The notes beneath the pieces were generated by a model. The model had not been told where the DNA came from and did no database searches. It saw only the letters and a program-made list of their open reading frames with translations. From assembly GCF_001625215.2 (NCBI RefSeq), contig NC_030384.2:45108390-45172389 (forward strand): a stretch of 64,000 nucleotides of DNA. The letters are read 5' to 3'. This DNA comes from Daucus carota subsp. sativus. Taxonomy: Eukaryota; Streptophyta; Magnoliopsida; Apiales; Apiaceae. Shown piece by piece: positions 23,999 through 35,612 of the stretch. The translations under genes were made by a program, and so were the position numbers. Every line of letters begins with the position of its first letter. Within the stretch, counting starts at the first letter, position 1.

Positions 23999-24715
23999 GG
24001 TCGGATGATTTTAACTCTAAATTTTTATTAATACGGGAACTTTATAATCATAGTTCATTCTAGGTTCTTCATCTTTTGTTCACGAATGTGTGGTGAACGG
24101 TTATCATTAATCGATCTATTTTTATAGTTTCGGGTTATTTCTTGTTTTATGCAGCATTAGTATATGATGTTATATAAAATAAGTATATAAAGAAATGATT
24201 ATTATATTTTAAAATACATGTTTATAAATAAATATATTAATATGATCATAAATTTATATAATTATATTTATATGTGGTATTATAATAATATGTACATCTA
24301 TACATACCTGTATTTACAACTACTGAATTTTTCGTATTGGGTATTGAACTGTTGTAGTTGTATTCAAATTTTGTATGCATCAGTTACTTAGAAGTAACTT
24401 TCAATACATTCCAAAGTACTCAAATTTGCAAAGATATATCAACTTAATCAATGTGCTTTAACTTATTCCCACCTAGAAAAGAAGTTACATAACAAAACCC
24501 CCGTTGTTTTATTAGAGGGATAACACAACCGTTACTTAGTTTAACTGTTTTGAGCAGATAAAATCTAAGAAACTATAGTATCCTCCTAACTCTATTCCAA
24601 ACCTTTATTTTGTCAAATCTTTTGGATCTCATAGACAGCTGTAAGTTGTTTTTTCTCTTTACAATACAAAGGAGAGCAATGATACAAACCAAGAAACGCA
24701 TCAATACTCTACTAG

Positions 24716-24726
24716 TATATATATAA
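24716..24726 (+). promoter_or_regulatory. Probable TATA box of the MYB gene
   Basis: TATATATATAA lies about 160 bases before the MYB ATG, a normal spacing for a plant promoter with a leader of about 130 nt. Confidence 0.5.
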
Positions 24727-24884
24727 CGAGAAATTGTGGTGCTTGATAACATACTTAGTAAAAGAGAGGGAGTGTTAAGCCAGAGAATCGTGTGTTTTCA
24801 GCTTTCGTTTTCTACCCTTTTTCTGTTATCACCCACTTTTTTATTTACCATTTCTTAACTGTTTCTATTTCTTTGCGCAAAGGC

Positions 24885-26480
24885 ATGGTTCTACAAAATA
24901 TTCAGAGTGGTGGTGGTGGAAATAAAAATATGTGTCTTGATTTAAACTTTGAACCTTCTCCTGAGCTTTCTTTGTCCAGGGAAGAAGCTGCTTATTTTGG
25001 GAGGAGTGATTCTATGGATGTTCTTCAGGAGGGGTCTTTCCGGCGGGTGGGAGACGGTGGTGGTGTGGTGGATGGTGGAGTTCAGGTGAGAGGTGAAGAG
25101 AGGAGAAATGGGGCCCACCATGTAAAGCTGTGTGCCAGAGGACATTGGAGACCTCATGAAGATGCTCAGCTTAAAGAACTTGTTTCTCATTATGGCCCCC
25201 AGAACTGGAACTTGATTGCTGAAAAGCTTCCGGGCAGATCAGGTAATTTTTTTTATCTATTTACCTTTTTATACCGTGACAATAATAAATGAAATATATT
25301 CGGTACCTCTAGTTCCGTAGAAAATGTTATTATTTGTGGCCCTAATGTCGTTTTAATATTTTTCGGTGAAGGAAACTGTTTGATAGATGATTGTATCAAC
25401 CGTTTATTAAAAACCTGGACCGATTATGATTATGTATAAGAGGTGACTTGTTTTATTTTGAATGTATAATTAAAAACAAAAATTATTACAGGGAAGAGTT
25501 GCCGATTGAGGTGGTTTAACCAGCTAGATCCAAGAATCAACAGGAAGGCATTCAACGAGGAGGAAGAGGAAAGACTCGTCGCCGCACACAGAATCTACGG
25601 CAACAAATGGGCCCTGATCGCCAAGCTTTTCCCCGGAAGAACCGATAACTCTGTGAAAAACCACTGGCATGTCATCATGGCCAGATTACAAAGAGACCAG
25701 AACTCTATTCACAGGAGAAGAAACAATAATGCCTCTTCTTCTACTACTACTATTGTTCCTGCACAAACGTTTTCTCTCGGTGGCGGAATCACTACAGCGC
25801 CTATTCCTGCTAATCAATATGATCAGGAAATGGTGAACATCGGAACCGTTAATGCATGCAGTGGTACCACATTTGTGTCAACAAACAAGAATATTATCAC
25901 GGCATGCAGTAATGATTCCGCGACTATTTCTACAAACACAATCAGTGCGAGTACTGGTGATGAGTCCGCAGCTTCGACTTGCACTAATCTTTCACTAAAC
26001 CATGAATTTCCTGTTTCTGTTTCGAGATTTTCTGCTCCGAATCATTTTCTGTCCAGGTTTAGTCCGCGGATCCTGGCCCCTCACCAGCCCTTCTCCTGGT
26101 CACACCTGGGTACTTTTTTTATTATCACTATTCCGCATATGAATAAATTGTAACACAAAGCCACATAATTTTCTTATTTATAATTAACATTTATTTCGTT
26201 TATAGGTTTACATTCTTTATCAGCTGCGGAGAATGTGGAAAATGATGCCAACAAGAAGGTACTAATTGGAGCGGAGGAGTTCAAGACAAACTCGAATGAC
26301 TCGAATTCAGATGTGGTTTCAGCTTCGGTTTTGGTTTCGGTTTCTACTGCAACGGACTCAATAGGCAACTACAGAAGGATACAAAATAATCTGAGCTACA
26401 AAGACGCTAAAATGTACGAGCAAGAGAAGAAGGCACCGCGTTTCATTGATTTTCTTGGGGTGGGCAGTACTAGTTCGTAA
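24885..26480 (+). CDS. R2R3-MYB transcription factor, subgroup 21 type (MYB52/105/117-like)
   Basis: Three exons: 24885-25242, 25492-26109, 26206-26480; 416 aa. The R2 repeat (about 84-134) starts [18 protein letters not shown] and the R3 repeat follows to about 185. [19 protein letters not shown] and [20 protein letters not shown] are typical of the group containing MYB52, MYB54, MYB105 and MYB117 (LATERAL ORGAN FUSION), which act in organ boundaries and wall formation. The C-terminus has the group's [10 protein letters not shown]. Near the N-terminus MCLDLNFEP contains DLNFEP (19-24), a perfect DLNxxP EAR repression motif. The middle is Ser/Thr/Asn-rich and probably disordered. The start is the first ATG in frame; the open frame to its left has no ATG. 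The exact orthologue is uncertain. Confidence 0.9.
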
Positions 26481-26779
26481 GAGTCTGTTACTAGAAAATA
26501 CTATTATAATATATTTAACTTTGGTGGGTCTGGGAAATTTACTGCAGTTTTTTCGAAGATTTTACTGCTTCTCGTTTGTAATTAAAAAAAAATAAATAAT
26601 TGCATGTAGCTCTCATCTTTCCAGATGACTAAAGTGTTTACATTATTGAACGTACAACTGTCTGTGTATATAATCTGATGTTTGGGCATTATTTGGAGTT
26701 TGACGTGTCTATTTATTATCGTTAAAGCACAGGGATTAGAATATTAAAACTGGGTTTTAAAGAGTAACTAGCATAAAAG

Positions 26780-26796
26780 CCCGTGCGAGGCACGGG
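26780..26796. repeat. GC-rich short palindrome in AT-rich flank
   Basis: CCCGTGC-GAG-GCACGGG, a perfect 7-bp inverted repeat with a 3-nt loop, preceded by 'ctagcataaaag'. Similar 'cccgtgcgnngcacggg' phrases occur in plant genomic repeats, as I recall, so this probably marks a transposon end. Confidence 0.5.
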
Positions 26797-27005
26797 GCTC
26801 TAGTTTTTGCTGTATTTTAAATAATATTCATATATCATTATATTATTCTCGTACGGACCTTGAATTTGTATTATGTTTTAAATAATATCCGTGTGTCATC
26901 ATATTGTTTCGAGCGTAACTATTATGTTTTACTTTTTGACAAAATATGTAAACATGAAAAATGTAATATATGCAACCTAATAGCATTAATAGTAATAATA
27001 AGTAC

Positions 27006-27319
27006 TATTCCCTCCATCCCATTTTATATGACCCTTATTCCTTTTTGAGACATCTCTAAAATAATGAACTTACTATACTTACTATTTTTAAACACTATTT
27101 TTCACTATTACACCCATTACTTCTCTATTATATACTCTTTTATATTAAATAAACACTATTACACTCACTACTTACCACCACTATCTCAAATCTATTATTA
27201 AATTTTGATATATTCCACCACTTTACCCACTTTCCAACTAAATTTACTCTTTTTTACTACATTTTTCTTAATCTCCGTGAAAGTCAAATAAGGTTACTTA
27301 AAATCAGACGAAGGGAGTA
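27006..27319. mobile_element. Stowaway-like MITE
   Basis: It starts TATTCCCTCCATCCC and ends 'gaagggagta', with TA at both ends, about 314 bp, non-coding. The interior resembles the other 'ctccctccgtccc' elements in the window ('cactattac', 'tattatatact'). Confidence 0.75.
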
Positions 27320-28255
27320 TATTTTAAAAAAAAATTATAGATTAAAAACTACATTTGAACTGATATTTCTATATTCAAATTCGTTAGGATATAGAGACCA
27401 TTATCATATTATCAATGTTCAAAATTATATTCGAAATTAATACTGAAATTTTAAATTTTAAATATATTATACCTCATTAAAAGTATCTGTAATTTATTGT
27501 TGAAATTATTAAATTATTTCAACTAATATACCATGATTTTGATGAAAACTTGTTCTTGATATGTGAATTACGATATCCTAAATCATGATTAAATGAAGAT
27601 GTGTGGTCCGCGTTGCCCTACATTTATTTCTTCTTTTTTGAGCGTACGTTTGCATAATTGTTAAAATGATACATGATGGAGCAGATCATCAACACATACT
27701 TTTTAGCATATGTTGCACACATTTTGTATAAATAAAATTTGAAACATATGTTGTACGTAAAAAGACATGTACCTTATTTTATTATAAAAGCATCAATTGA
27801 ACTACTAACAGTATAATTGCAACCCAAAAATTTCTGACACTTTTGATGTGTCTTATCCTTTTATGTTTCATATCAATTATATAGTACTTCAACGTATTAT
27901 ATTTTTATTGTTAATTTAAAAATATTAGATGATTATTACTTTGATACAGTATGTTATAACATTATCTCGTTATAAAATTTTAATTTTCTATAATTAGTTT
28001 TTTGAGCTTGTCTATTAAGACTTTTGATGATTTTTCATGTAATCGTTATAAAACAGATCTCAAAGAAATGATTTTCTAGAATTTCAAATAGCAAAAAGAG
28101 AGTAGATATGAGTTAGGCATCATGAAGTTCATAAAACCATAAAAGATTTAGTTCAATTAGTCGTGTAGTTACTTTTTTAGCTTTGTGCAAACTCACATTT
28201 TTAAATATTTTGATACTCGTATTTGTTAGGAGTGATCAATGTGGCATATCATATT

Positions 28256-29516
28256 CAATTGTTAAAGATCAAGTCATATATTCGATATTTTGTATTATGA
28301 AAAAACTATTCTTGTTCTAGTCCTGTTTAATCAGATATTAGTTTTCATCGTATCGCGTCAGATTATCCGGTTCAGAATTAATTATATTTTATTAGTTTAA
28401 TTTATAAATGATTAATTTAACTATAGTTTGAATCATTTTATTTAACTGGTATGTTATATGTTGGATGATGGCATATTAAAAATTATAGTTTTAAGACTTT
28501 AATATATATAACTTATTTCTCTGTGTTATTTTATTTAATAAAAGTAAAATTTATAACTCAAATCTTTTTAGTAGTTCTCGTAAACGCGTTTTATTATTAT
28601 GTGGTTGACTTTTGATTAACAATATAAAATTTCCTTAAATTCACCTTCATATCACAAGTTATAGTATTTCAAATACATATATCATCAAAATTATATCATT
28701 AAGATATATTTTCCGACACCAAATTTGATGTATTGTCACTATTCTTATATCTATAATTTCTTTTAAAAAAGATTTAGTTACACATCAAATTCTGAATTCA
28801 TATGTTTAAAATAAAAGAATATTCTAAATAGGAATATTCTTTCAGTCACCTTATTTCGTGTTCACCAAAATATTGTAATCTCTTTACAATTGTTAAAGAT
28901 CAAGTCATATATTCGATATTTTGTATTATGAAAAAACTATTCTTGTTCTAGTCCTGTTTAATCAGATATTAGTTTTCACCGTATCGCGTCAGATTATCCG
29001 GTTCAGAATTAATTATATTTTATTAGTTTAATTTGTAAATGATTAATTTAACTATAGTTTGAATCATTTTATTTACTGGTATGTTATATGTTGGATGATG
29101 GCATATTAAAAATTATAGTTTTAAGACTTTAATATATATAACTTATTTCTCTGTGTTATTTTATTTAATAAAAGTAAAATTTATAACTCAAATCTTTTTA
29201 GTAGTTCTCGTAAACGCGTTTTATTATTATGTGGTTGACTTTTGATTAACAATATAAAATCCCCTTAAATTCACCTTCATATCACAAGTTATAGTATTTC
29301 AAATACATATATCATCAAAATTATATCATTAAGATATATTTTCCGACACCAAATTTGATGTATTGTCACTATTCTTATATCTATAATTTCTTTTAAAAAA
29401 GATTTAGTTACACATCAAATTCTGAATTCATAAGTTTAAAATAAAAGAATATTCTAAATAGGAATATTCTTTCAGTCACCTTATTTCGTGTTCTCCAAAA
29501 TATTGTAATCTCTTTA
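28256..29516. repeat. Tandem duplication of a ~630-bp non-coding unit
   Basis: Unit A (28256-28886) and unit B (28887-29516) match almost base for base, with an offset of 631 falling to 630 after a single-base indel. By eye there are fewer than about ten substitutions, so the duplication is recent. The unit contains no gene and lacks the TG...CA ends of an LTR. Confidence 0.9.
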
Positions 29517-29954
29517 TAAATCGCCTTTTATAATAAAAGAAATTAATATGACATAGCCCATGTTGAAAGCCCATCAATTTTTCCTTTCAAAGATGCTCGC
29601 TTAAATCTCAGTTTTTGTGCTTATTTCTCACATTCATGACTTAAAATTTCTATAATATTGTATCGGTGCTCGTTTAAACTATTAAGTTAGATTTGAATTC
29701 GTTCATTTTTATTCGAATACAAATTATATCTATTTTTTGAAATCTGAATCATGCCACGAACCCGATTATTCATATTCTTTTTCAATTTTAAATTTATTTA
29801 TGTAAATAATTAATTTATAGATATTAATCTATCATGTAAACAATATATGAGACTAAACTGAAATAATAACTCATCCCAAATAAATAAGATATTGAAACGA
29901 ATATAAATACAAAAGTTTTAAAGTATGTAATTAATGCTTTTGAATAACAAACTA

Positions 29955-30050
29955 ATTGTTTGTGTAGCTCAAGTGGTTTCAGTGATGTATTTGTATTGGA
30001 GAGGTCTTGAGTTCGAGTCTCATGGATAACATCTTTTTATATATATATAT
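29955..30050 (+). mobile_element. tRNA-like SINE fragment
   Basis: The A-box-like TAGCTCAAGTGG and B-box-like GAGTTCGAGTCTC are spaced about 40 bases apart and followed by a T/A-rich tail. It lacks tRNA folding beyond the boxes, so it is not called a tRNA gene. Confidence 0.5.
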
Positions 30051-30725
30051 GAGAAGAGGTTAGGTTCGGAGTTAGGCTCAGGTTCGGAGCTAGGTAATTT
30101 ATTTGCTCAGGAGAGAGGCTTGACACGAACCTGTTGGGCTACTATATATATAAGTAGATTGCTTCTGTCAATCGTATAGAACTATGTGAGATGTAGTAAC
30201 GGTTTCTTGTTATGTAACGGTGAGGACAAAACTTCGACCATTACATCATAAACAAATCACAATGGAACACAATTATTTTCTGTTTTAATATTGAATTTTT
30301 TTAAATATCTGTGAACACTTCTTTCTAAGCACCTTGTTTAAGATCTTGAATATATGTGAGCACTCTGTACAAAATAGGATGACTAAACATACCAAATTAA
30401 GGTGAACAGTAAAAGGCTGGATCTGATAACTGAAAATTTCTTTGATAATTAACTTAAAGAATGTGAGAAATTCATACACTAGGAAGCAGTGCTAATTACT
30501 TAATCAACCCCTAATCCACCTCTTTAATACAAATACATAACTTACTAATCCCCGGATCAGAAGAATGCCAAAAATTTAAGCATTTTCAAGCAGCTATGAA
30601 TTTCAAATATACATTTGAGAACAGCCTCCAAAGTATACTGCCTTTTCTACAAATCAGCCAAATATATGGCAAATTCCAAGAACATGATTCAGCGGAATGG
30701 ATTTTAATACCGGTGGTGCTTTCGA

Positions 30726-33281
30726 TTAATTAGTATTGCTCTTTGCTCTGTTGTTAAGTGATGCATTAACAGAAGGCTCAATACCTAATGTTTTCCAGAC
30801 GGTGCTCTTCAAAGCTTCACCTGAATCATCAACTCTTAGCGTCTTTGGAACAATAACATGTTTCTTTGATTTATTGGCTTCTATCAAATCCTCATCTCTT
30901 GGGTGCTTGCCCGTGATTTGGCAATTGGTGCCAGATTCAGCTAATGGCATATTGCCTGTGGGGATGGGCCAACAAGACAAACCCCAATATGCAGCAGGAA
31001 CAAACTGCATTGTAGTAGACGTACAAAGGCCGGGAACTGCCATAACTGGTGCAGAAAACCAGTTCATTTTATCTGTTTTGGTGTCATTTGAATGGATAGT
31101 TGGTTCAGAGGAGAACTGAGCCGCCACCATAGGAGATGTAGAGTTCCAGCGTGGATTCCAAGTAAAACCCCCTTGGGGAGTGGGGAAGCATGGAATGGGT
31201 TGTCGCGGTATTAAGAGTTTACAGGACTCAGACAAACCACCTTGTTCATCTCTAAAGACCTTCTGAAGTGTCTCATCATCTTGAACACTTGTCAATGATG
31301 AACCACACTGAGATTGCTCCTCCTTAATCTCTTCAATAGAACTTTTATTAGCACATGTCATCCACTCCTTCGTAGCAAGAACTCCCATGGTTTCACATTG
31401 TGGTTTCTCAGAATCGAATTTATGGAATTTATCATTTTCGGCTGAAGTTACCAGAGTCTTCAGAGAATCATTACCTGGGATGACATGACGATCAACAATA
31501 TCAGGGTTTTTGTCAATCGCACACTGCACTGTAACACGAGGGGCCAGTACTTGCAAATATTGAGCTCCTAATTGTTTATTTTTTCTACGACCTGCACCTA
31601 CGGCAACTTTCCTCATATTCCCACCATCCGTCCAATATCTTTGGCACTTTCGGCAGAAGTGCCTAGGCTGATTGACATTATAGTTATTGAAGTAACAGAA
31701 CTTGGTTTCTAAACTAGTGCATCTAGGGCATGGAAGGATCTTGTCCGGCTTTTTAAGAAGTTTTTCTTCTCTAGTATCTGTAATCTCTGTTTTATCCACC
31801 TTCAACTTAATCCCAAGTGGTGTTTTATCTTTGTTGTGTATTTGATTCTGCTCGTCAATCTCAGAAACAGATGATATTTCTTCTTTTCCACAATTCTGCA
31901 AAAGTAACAAATTTCTTCCATAAGCTACCGAAGGAGCAACAACAAGCAACATTTACTATTCATTTAATTAGCAAGCAGTATTAATTGAATAAATAATAGA
32001 AAGGGAAAAAAAAGAGTAGATGACAAAAGCAAAGTAGTTCGATCCAATTTTGGTACTGATGTGAAGAAATGAATCACCACTCCCACAAAAAGAAAGTAAA
32101 CACTCAGCCCCCACCCTCAGTTAACATATGTTGAATTAATGAATGGCCACTTCGTCATAAGGTCCATCATCAATAAGGAAGCTAAAAAGACATGTTTAAA
32201 GTGCAGATATGAAGCAACTTTTCATGTGGTACAAAGATATTTTTGAGTACGATTGTTAAAATTAATGACTTAACCCTTCTTGTAAGTCCAGGGACAAAAT
32301 TATTCTATATCAAGTAAATTGACTATAATGGTTTATAACGTCTACCAATCACCAAAATTAAAATTGAATCTCAATTAAGGTCAAGACCCAACCCGTAATA
32401 AGGTATAAAGTCTTTATTCTAGTGGTACGAGAACAAGTGAAGGTATAAGTTTGAAGGTCTTGGTTTGTACCATAATAAAATGTATAGTTTTTATTTTTAA
32501 CAAGAGGTCACTTGTTTGTAATTGTACCCCTAAAACCAGTCTCCCAACGAAGAAATAAGGGTAAGTCTATGCACTCTTGCAGCGAATAGATAGTATTGGT
32601 ATACCTAGGATATTGCAGGGGAAATCAAAACTACAATGTTAACAAAGAAAAATCTTGTGTGAATGTGTGTATAGACTAAAAGTGTCTAACAAAGATTAAT
32701 AATACTTCACAAATGTGATCTTGTTAATTACTTCATTTGCGAGATTTGACATGGCTCAGTACAATAGTACATTAACATATAAACATTGCAGATGTAATTT
32801 TAAAAGCATCCGTTAAGCTAATTATACAAGCCCAACATATATATACAGATGGAGTTATGTTCAAATTATAATCATCAATAACAAAAACAATGTAATTGCA
32901 TCAAACTCAAAACACCATCTCAGATTCTCAGCCCAAGGGTTTGACTCGTGGTCAACGTAAAAATCGCAAATGTTCAGAATATAATTCGACATTATAAGAA
33001 TCAAAGCGCAAGCACAATGAAATACAAAACATACAATATCAACTAAGATGAGTACAACAATTGTATTAGAATGTTTATACGCCATAAATATAGACATGGA
33101 AACAGATGTATATAAACAGATGTATATATACCTTTGGATCGGAAGTCACCGGAATCTGAGGAGTCGCATCGGATTTCCGGTGAAGAGTCGCCGGAGAATC
33201 AGATTTGGGCAGCGCAATGATCTTGCCGAAGAGCTTGATGGCCGGATCCTTAACCTCACACATGGCTTCACTGTTGTTCAT
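30726..33281 (-). CDS. CDF-like: Cycling-Dof-factor-like transcription factor
   Basis: Two exons, 33281-33132 and 31895-30726, with a 1236-bp intron; 439 aa. CDF proteins repress CONSTANS/FT-type flowering genes and respond to the clock through FKF1/GI-driven turnover. The N-terminus holds the family's [10 protein letters not shown] motif. The Dof zinc finger has ligands C106, C109, C131 and C134 (C-x2-C-x21-C-x2-C) in [19 protein letters not shown] and [10 protein letters not shown]. It then reads [17 protein letters not shown] instead of the common [17 protein letters not shown]. The C-terminal motifs [19 protein letters not shown] and TLGIEP match CDF regions used for FKF1/GI binding. A second in-frame ATG at 33263 ([13 protein letters not shown]) fits the usual family start and may be the real one. 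Confidence 0.9.
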
Positions 33282-34117
33282 TGTACGCTAAGGATGTGTT
33301 GTAATAAACTACATACAAACGTTTGTATGTAGCATCAGATTGTGGGAGGACAATGGTCTGGGGCGACAATGGTTCGGCGAGGGAGACCTTTTAAAGACAA
33401 GAAGCAAGCGCCTTTAAAACAACAAAAGTGCTTAAAAGTGCAAAGGGTGTGACCCCCCCAATTTCCCTTTTTCTTTAGCAAAGTAGTAGCAGTATTTTTG
33501 ATGAAATTATTATCATAAGAAAATTCTGTAAAATTGCAAATTGCTTGAATTACACAAAAACATAAAAACAGAGTATATAATTATTTTTAAAAAAAAATAG
33601 ATAATCGATAATAAACTCCAATCAGACATTATTTGAAAATTTTTACCACAAATTATAATAATTGCTAAAATGTATTGCGATCACTATTAAAAAGCACGAT
33701 TTCAGATATTGAAAATCGAAATTAATCGGTTGACCTACTGATTCAGAATTTATTTGAGATTTAAGAGAAATTCTCTCGATAAATTAATTTAAAATGTAAT
33801 TGACAAAATACTTTTAAAATTAATCACAAATTTTAAATCACCGATAAAAATGTAGAATGAAAGATGCTATGCGGGAATCCTAGTCAGCAAAAAATTAAGT
33901 ATCTACAGCCAGGAGATTTGGAGGCTGCGGAGAGGGGGTGAAAAGTGGGTGACTCAGCAACCAAAAGTGGGACCCGAAAGGACTTTAACACTTTTTCGGA
34001 TACTAAAAAGGTGGGTTGGGGTGGGTGCACAGTAGGAGACTAAAATGACGTATACTTTACGCCGTCTTTGCTGTCTCGTACATCTCTTCTTTCTTTTCTA
34101 GCTTTAAGCCTGTTTTA

Positions 34118-34394
34118 TACTCCCTCCGTACCTCCCATTTCTTATCAAATGGGTTGGTCACGGAGATTAAAAAATATGTATAAAATAGTAAAAAAAGGAA
34201 GAAAAGTGGGTGAAATGGTGGGACCCATTGATTTTTAATGTATAAAAAGAAAATAGTGGAGTAAAAATAGTGTGAAAAGTGGAGAAGTGGTCGAACCCAT
34301 TAACTATTTTTAGTAAGTTTTGAAATGTAAAGAATTGGATGGGACATTCAAAAAATAAAGTGTAAAGAAATGGGAGTCGCGGGATGAAGTAGTA
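34118..34394. mobile_element. Stowaway-like MITE
   Basis: It begins TACTCCCTCCGTACCTCCCA and ends in a diverged inverse near 34394. The interior includes 'gggacccattgatttttaat', the same internal phrase as the element at 49138-49950. Confidence 0.75.
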
Positions 34395-34830
34395 GCTGCT
34401 TTTCTCTTCTTTGTTTCTTTGGATAAATAACCTTTCTCTTTTTGCTTTTACTTTTTTGACCTTTATCTTTTACTTTACCTCTTTTTTACTTCTCTAAAGG
34501 AAAGCAGGTAGTAGAAAATAATAAAGCTGGGGAAAAATTATCGTTTGACTTGTGTTCTGGATTTGATGCCAATAATGAGATGTCTTTCTACTCCTTTAAA
34601 TTTCTAGCTGCTTTTATATGAAACTTTGATAATTTAGAATTTTTAAAGTATCAGTTCAAATTAAAAGTGAGATATAACAATATTTTTCGTTTTGTTGTTT
34701 CGAAATTCTGAATTTATTAATGTGTGCAGAGATCGTTTTCGCCTTTGGTTTTTGATTTTTTATTTATCAGGTCAATTAAATTGTTTTATTGCTGCTGTTA
34801 TATAAAGACTTTTTTTATCTTGTGATATTT

Positions 34831-35038
34831 GGGCCGTTTGGGTTAGCTTAAAAGAAGTGACTTCTTGCTTATAGTAAAGAAGTGGAGTAGAATTGAGAAG
34901 TAAATAAGTTAATAAAGTGTTTGGAAAAGAAGCTGAGAGAGAAGAAGCTTCTTAAAAATGCTTCTACTTCTTTACACAAACGGGTCAAGAGAAGCAGAAG
35001 CCAGAAGCACCTTCTGCTTCTCTCAACCAAACAGGCCC
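34831..35038. mobile_element. Short MITE with 'gggcc(g/t)gtttggtt' inverted ends
   Basis: The left end 'gggccgtttgggtta' pairs with the right end 'tcaaccaaacaggccc'. About 208 bp, with interior 'gaagcttctt' and 'agaagcag' repeats. No convincing target duplication was found, so the superfamily (hAT or PIF/Harbinger) is open. Confidence 0.65.
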
Positions 35039-35612
35039 ATTATGTCATGAATCTGATTCGTTGGATTAGAATTCTGGTGGGCTCCGAATTAAGTCGAGCA
35101 CTGAAATATTTCCAGGAGAGATCCTACAAATGTTAATTGGCGGCCCAATAAAATAAAAGTATTAACATGTATATGGGCCGAGATTGAGATCCATTTATAC
35201 CTTGGACAGACAGCTTCCAGTTGAAGCAGATATCGTAATCGTGAATTTTCTGGACTAGCCATCATGAACTGAATATTCGATCCAGATTCTTCCACTATTT
35301 GATGATGATTAAATACTTATATTTATTTATATAATAATTTTAGTATCACACATCTAATAATTATTCGACATTATTTGTTTACAATAAATAAGACCATTAT
35401 TTTTATTTTTTTAGAAATATACATCAATAGGTTTTTTAGACTGACCGAACATCAAAAAGCAATGTAATACACGAAATCAAGTACTTAATGCAAGCTAAAC
35501 ATCATTTATCTTTGCTTTTTACAAGTAACAAAGAAAAAGAGAACATGAGTGATACAATTCTATATAACAAGTACGAGTATTAATCTTCATCTTGGATTGA
35601 AGCACGTAATGA

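Larger units (their letters stand above)
18163..24715. other. Gene-poor 6.5-kb region
   Basis: No exon or gene was recognised. It holds a Stowaway-like MITE, two copies of another MITE family in opposite orientation, and a TA microsatellite. The remainder is AT-rich, including probable promoter sequence for the MYB gene at its right end. Short ORFs (for example 22748-22930) show no family features. Confidence 0.6.
26481..30725. other. Gene-poor 4.2-kb region
   Basis: MYB 3' UTR at the left. It then holds a short GC-rich palindrome near 26780, a Stowaway-like MITE, a tandem duplication of about 630 bp and a tRNA-like SINE. The rightmost 250 bases are probably the 3' UTR of the Dof gene. No other exon was recognised. 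Confidence 0.6.
33282..35612. other. Intergenic region between the Dof and PSY genes
   Basis: The left part is Dof promoter/leader sequence; a GCN4-like TGACTCA occurs near 33950. A Stowaway-like MITE and a short MITE with 'gggccgtttggtt' ends follow. No gene was seen; the ORF at 34921-35136 lies in and beside the second MITE. Confidence 0.55.

Noticed and set aside
24792-24884. Upstream extension of the MYB first exon
   Set aside because: The frame is open but has no ATG; the first ATG is at 24885, followed by the group-like MCLDLNF.
28256-29516. LTR pair of a retroelement
   Set aside because: The two near-identical copies abut directly, lack TG...CA ends and have no internal region, so a tandem duplication fits better.
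29955-30020. tRNA gene
   Set aside because: A- and B-box-like sequences are present but no cloverleaf with acceptor stem can be drawn; better explained as a SINE.
30736-31119. 127-aa plus-strand ORF
   Set aside because: It lies antisense to the conserved C-terminal exon of the Dof gene and has no family features.
32407-32530. Another tRNA-derived SINE
   Set aside because: Only a vague B-box-like 'ggtcttggtttgtacc' and no clear A box; too degenerate to call.
34921-35136. 71-aa plus-strand ORF
   Set aside because: Most of it is MITE sequence (34831-35038); the Lys-rich peptide reflects 'agaag' repeats.
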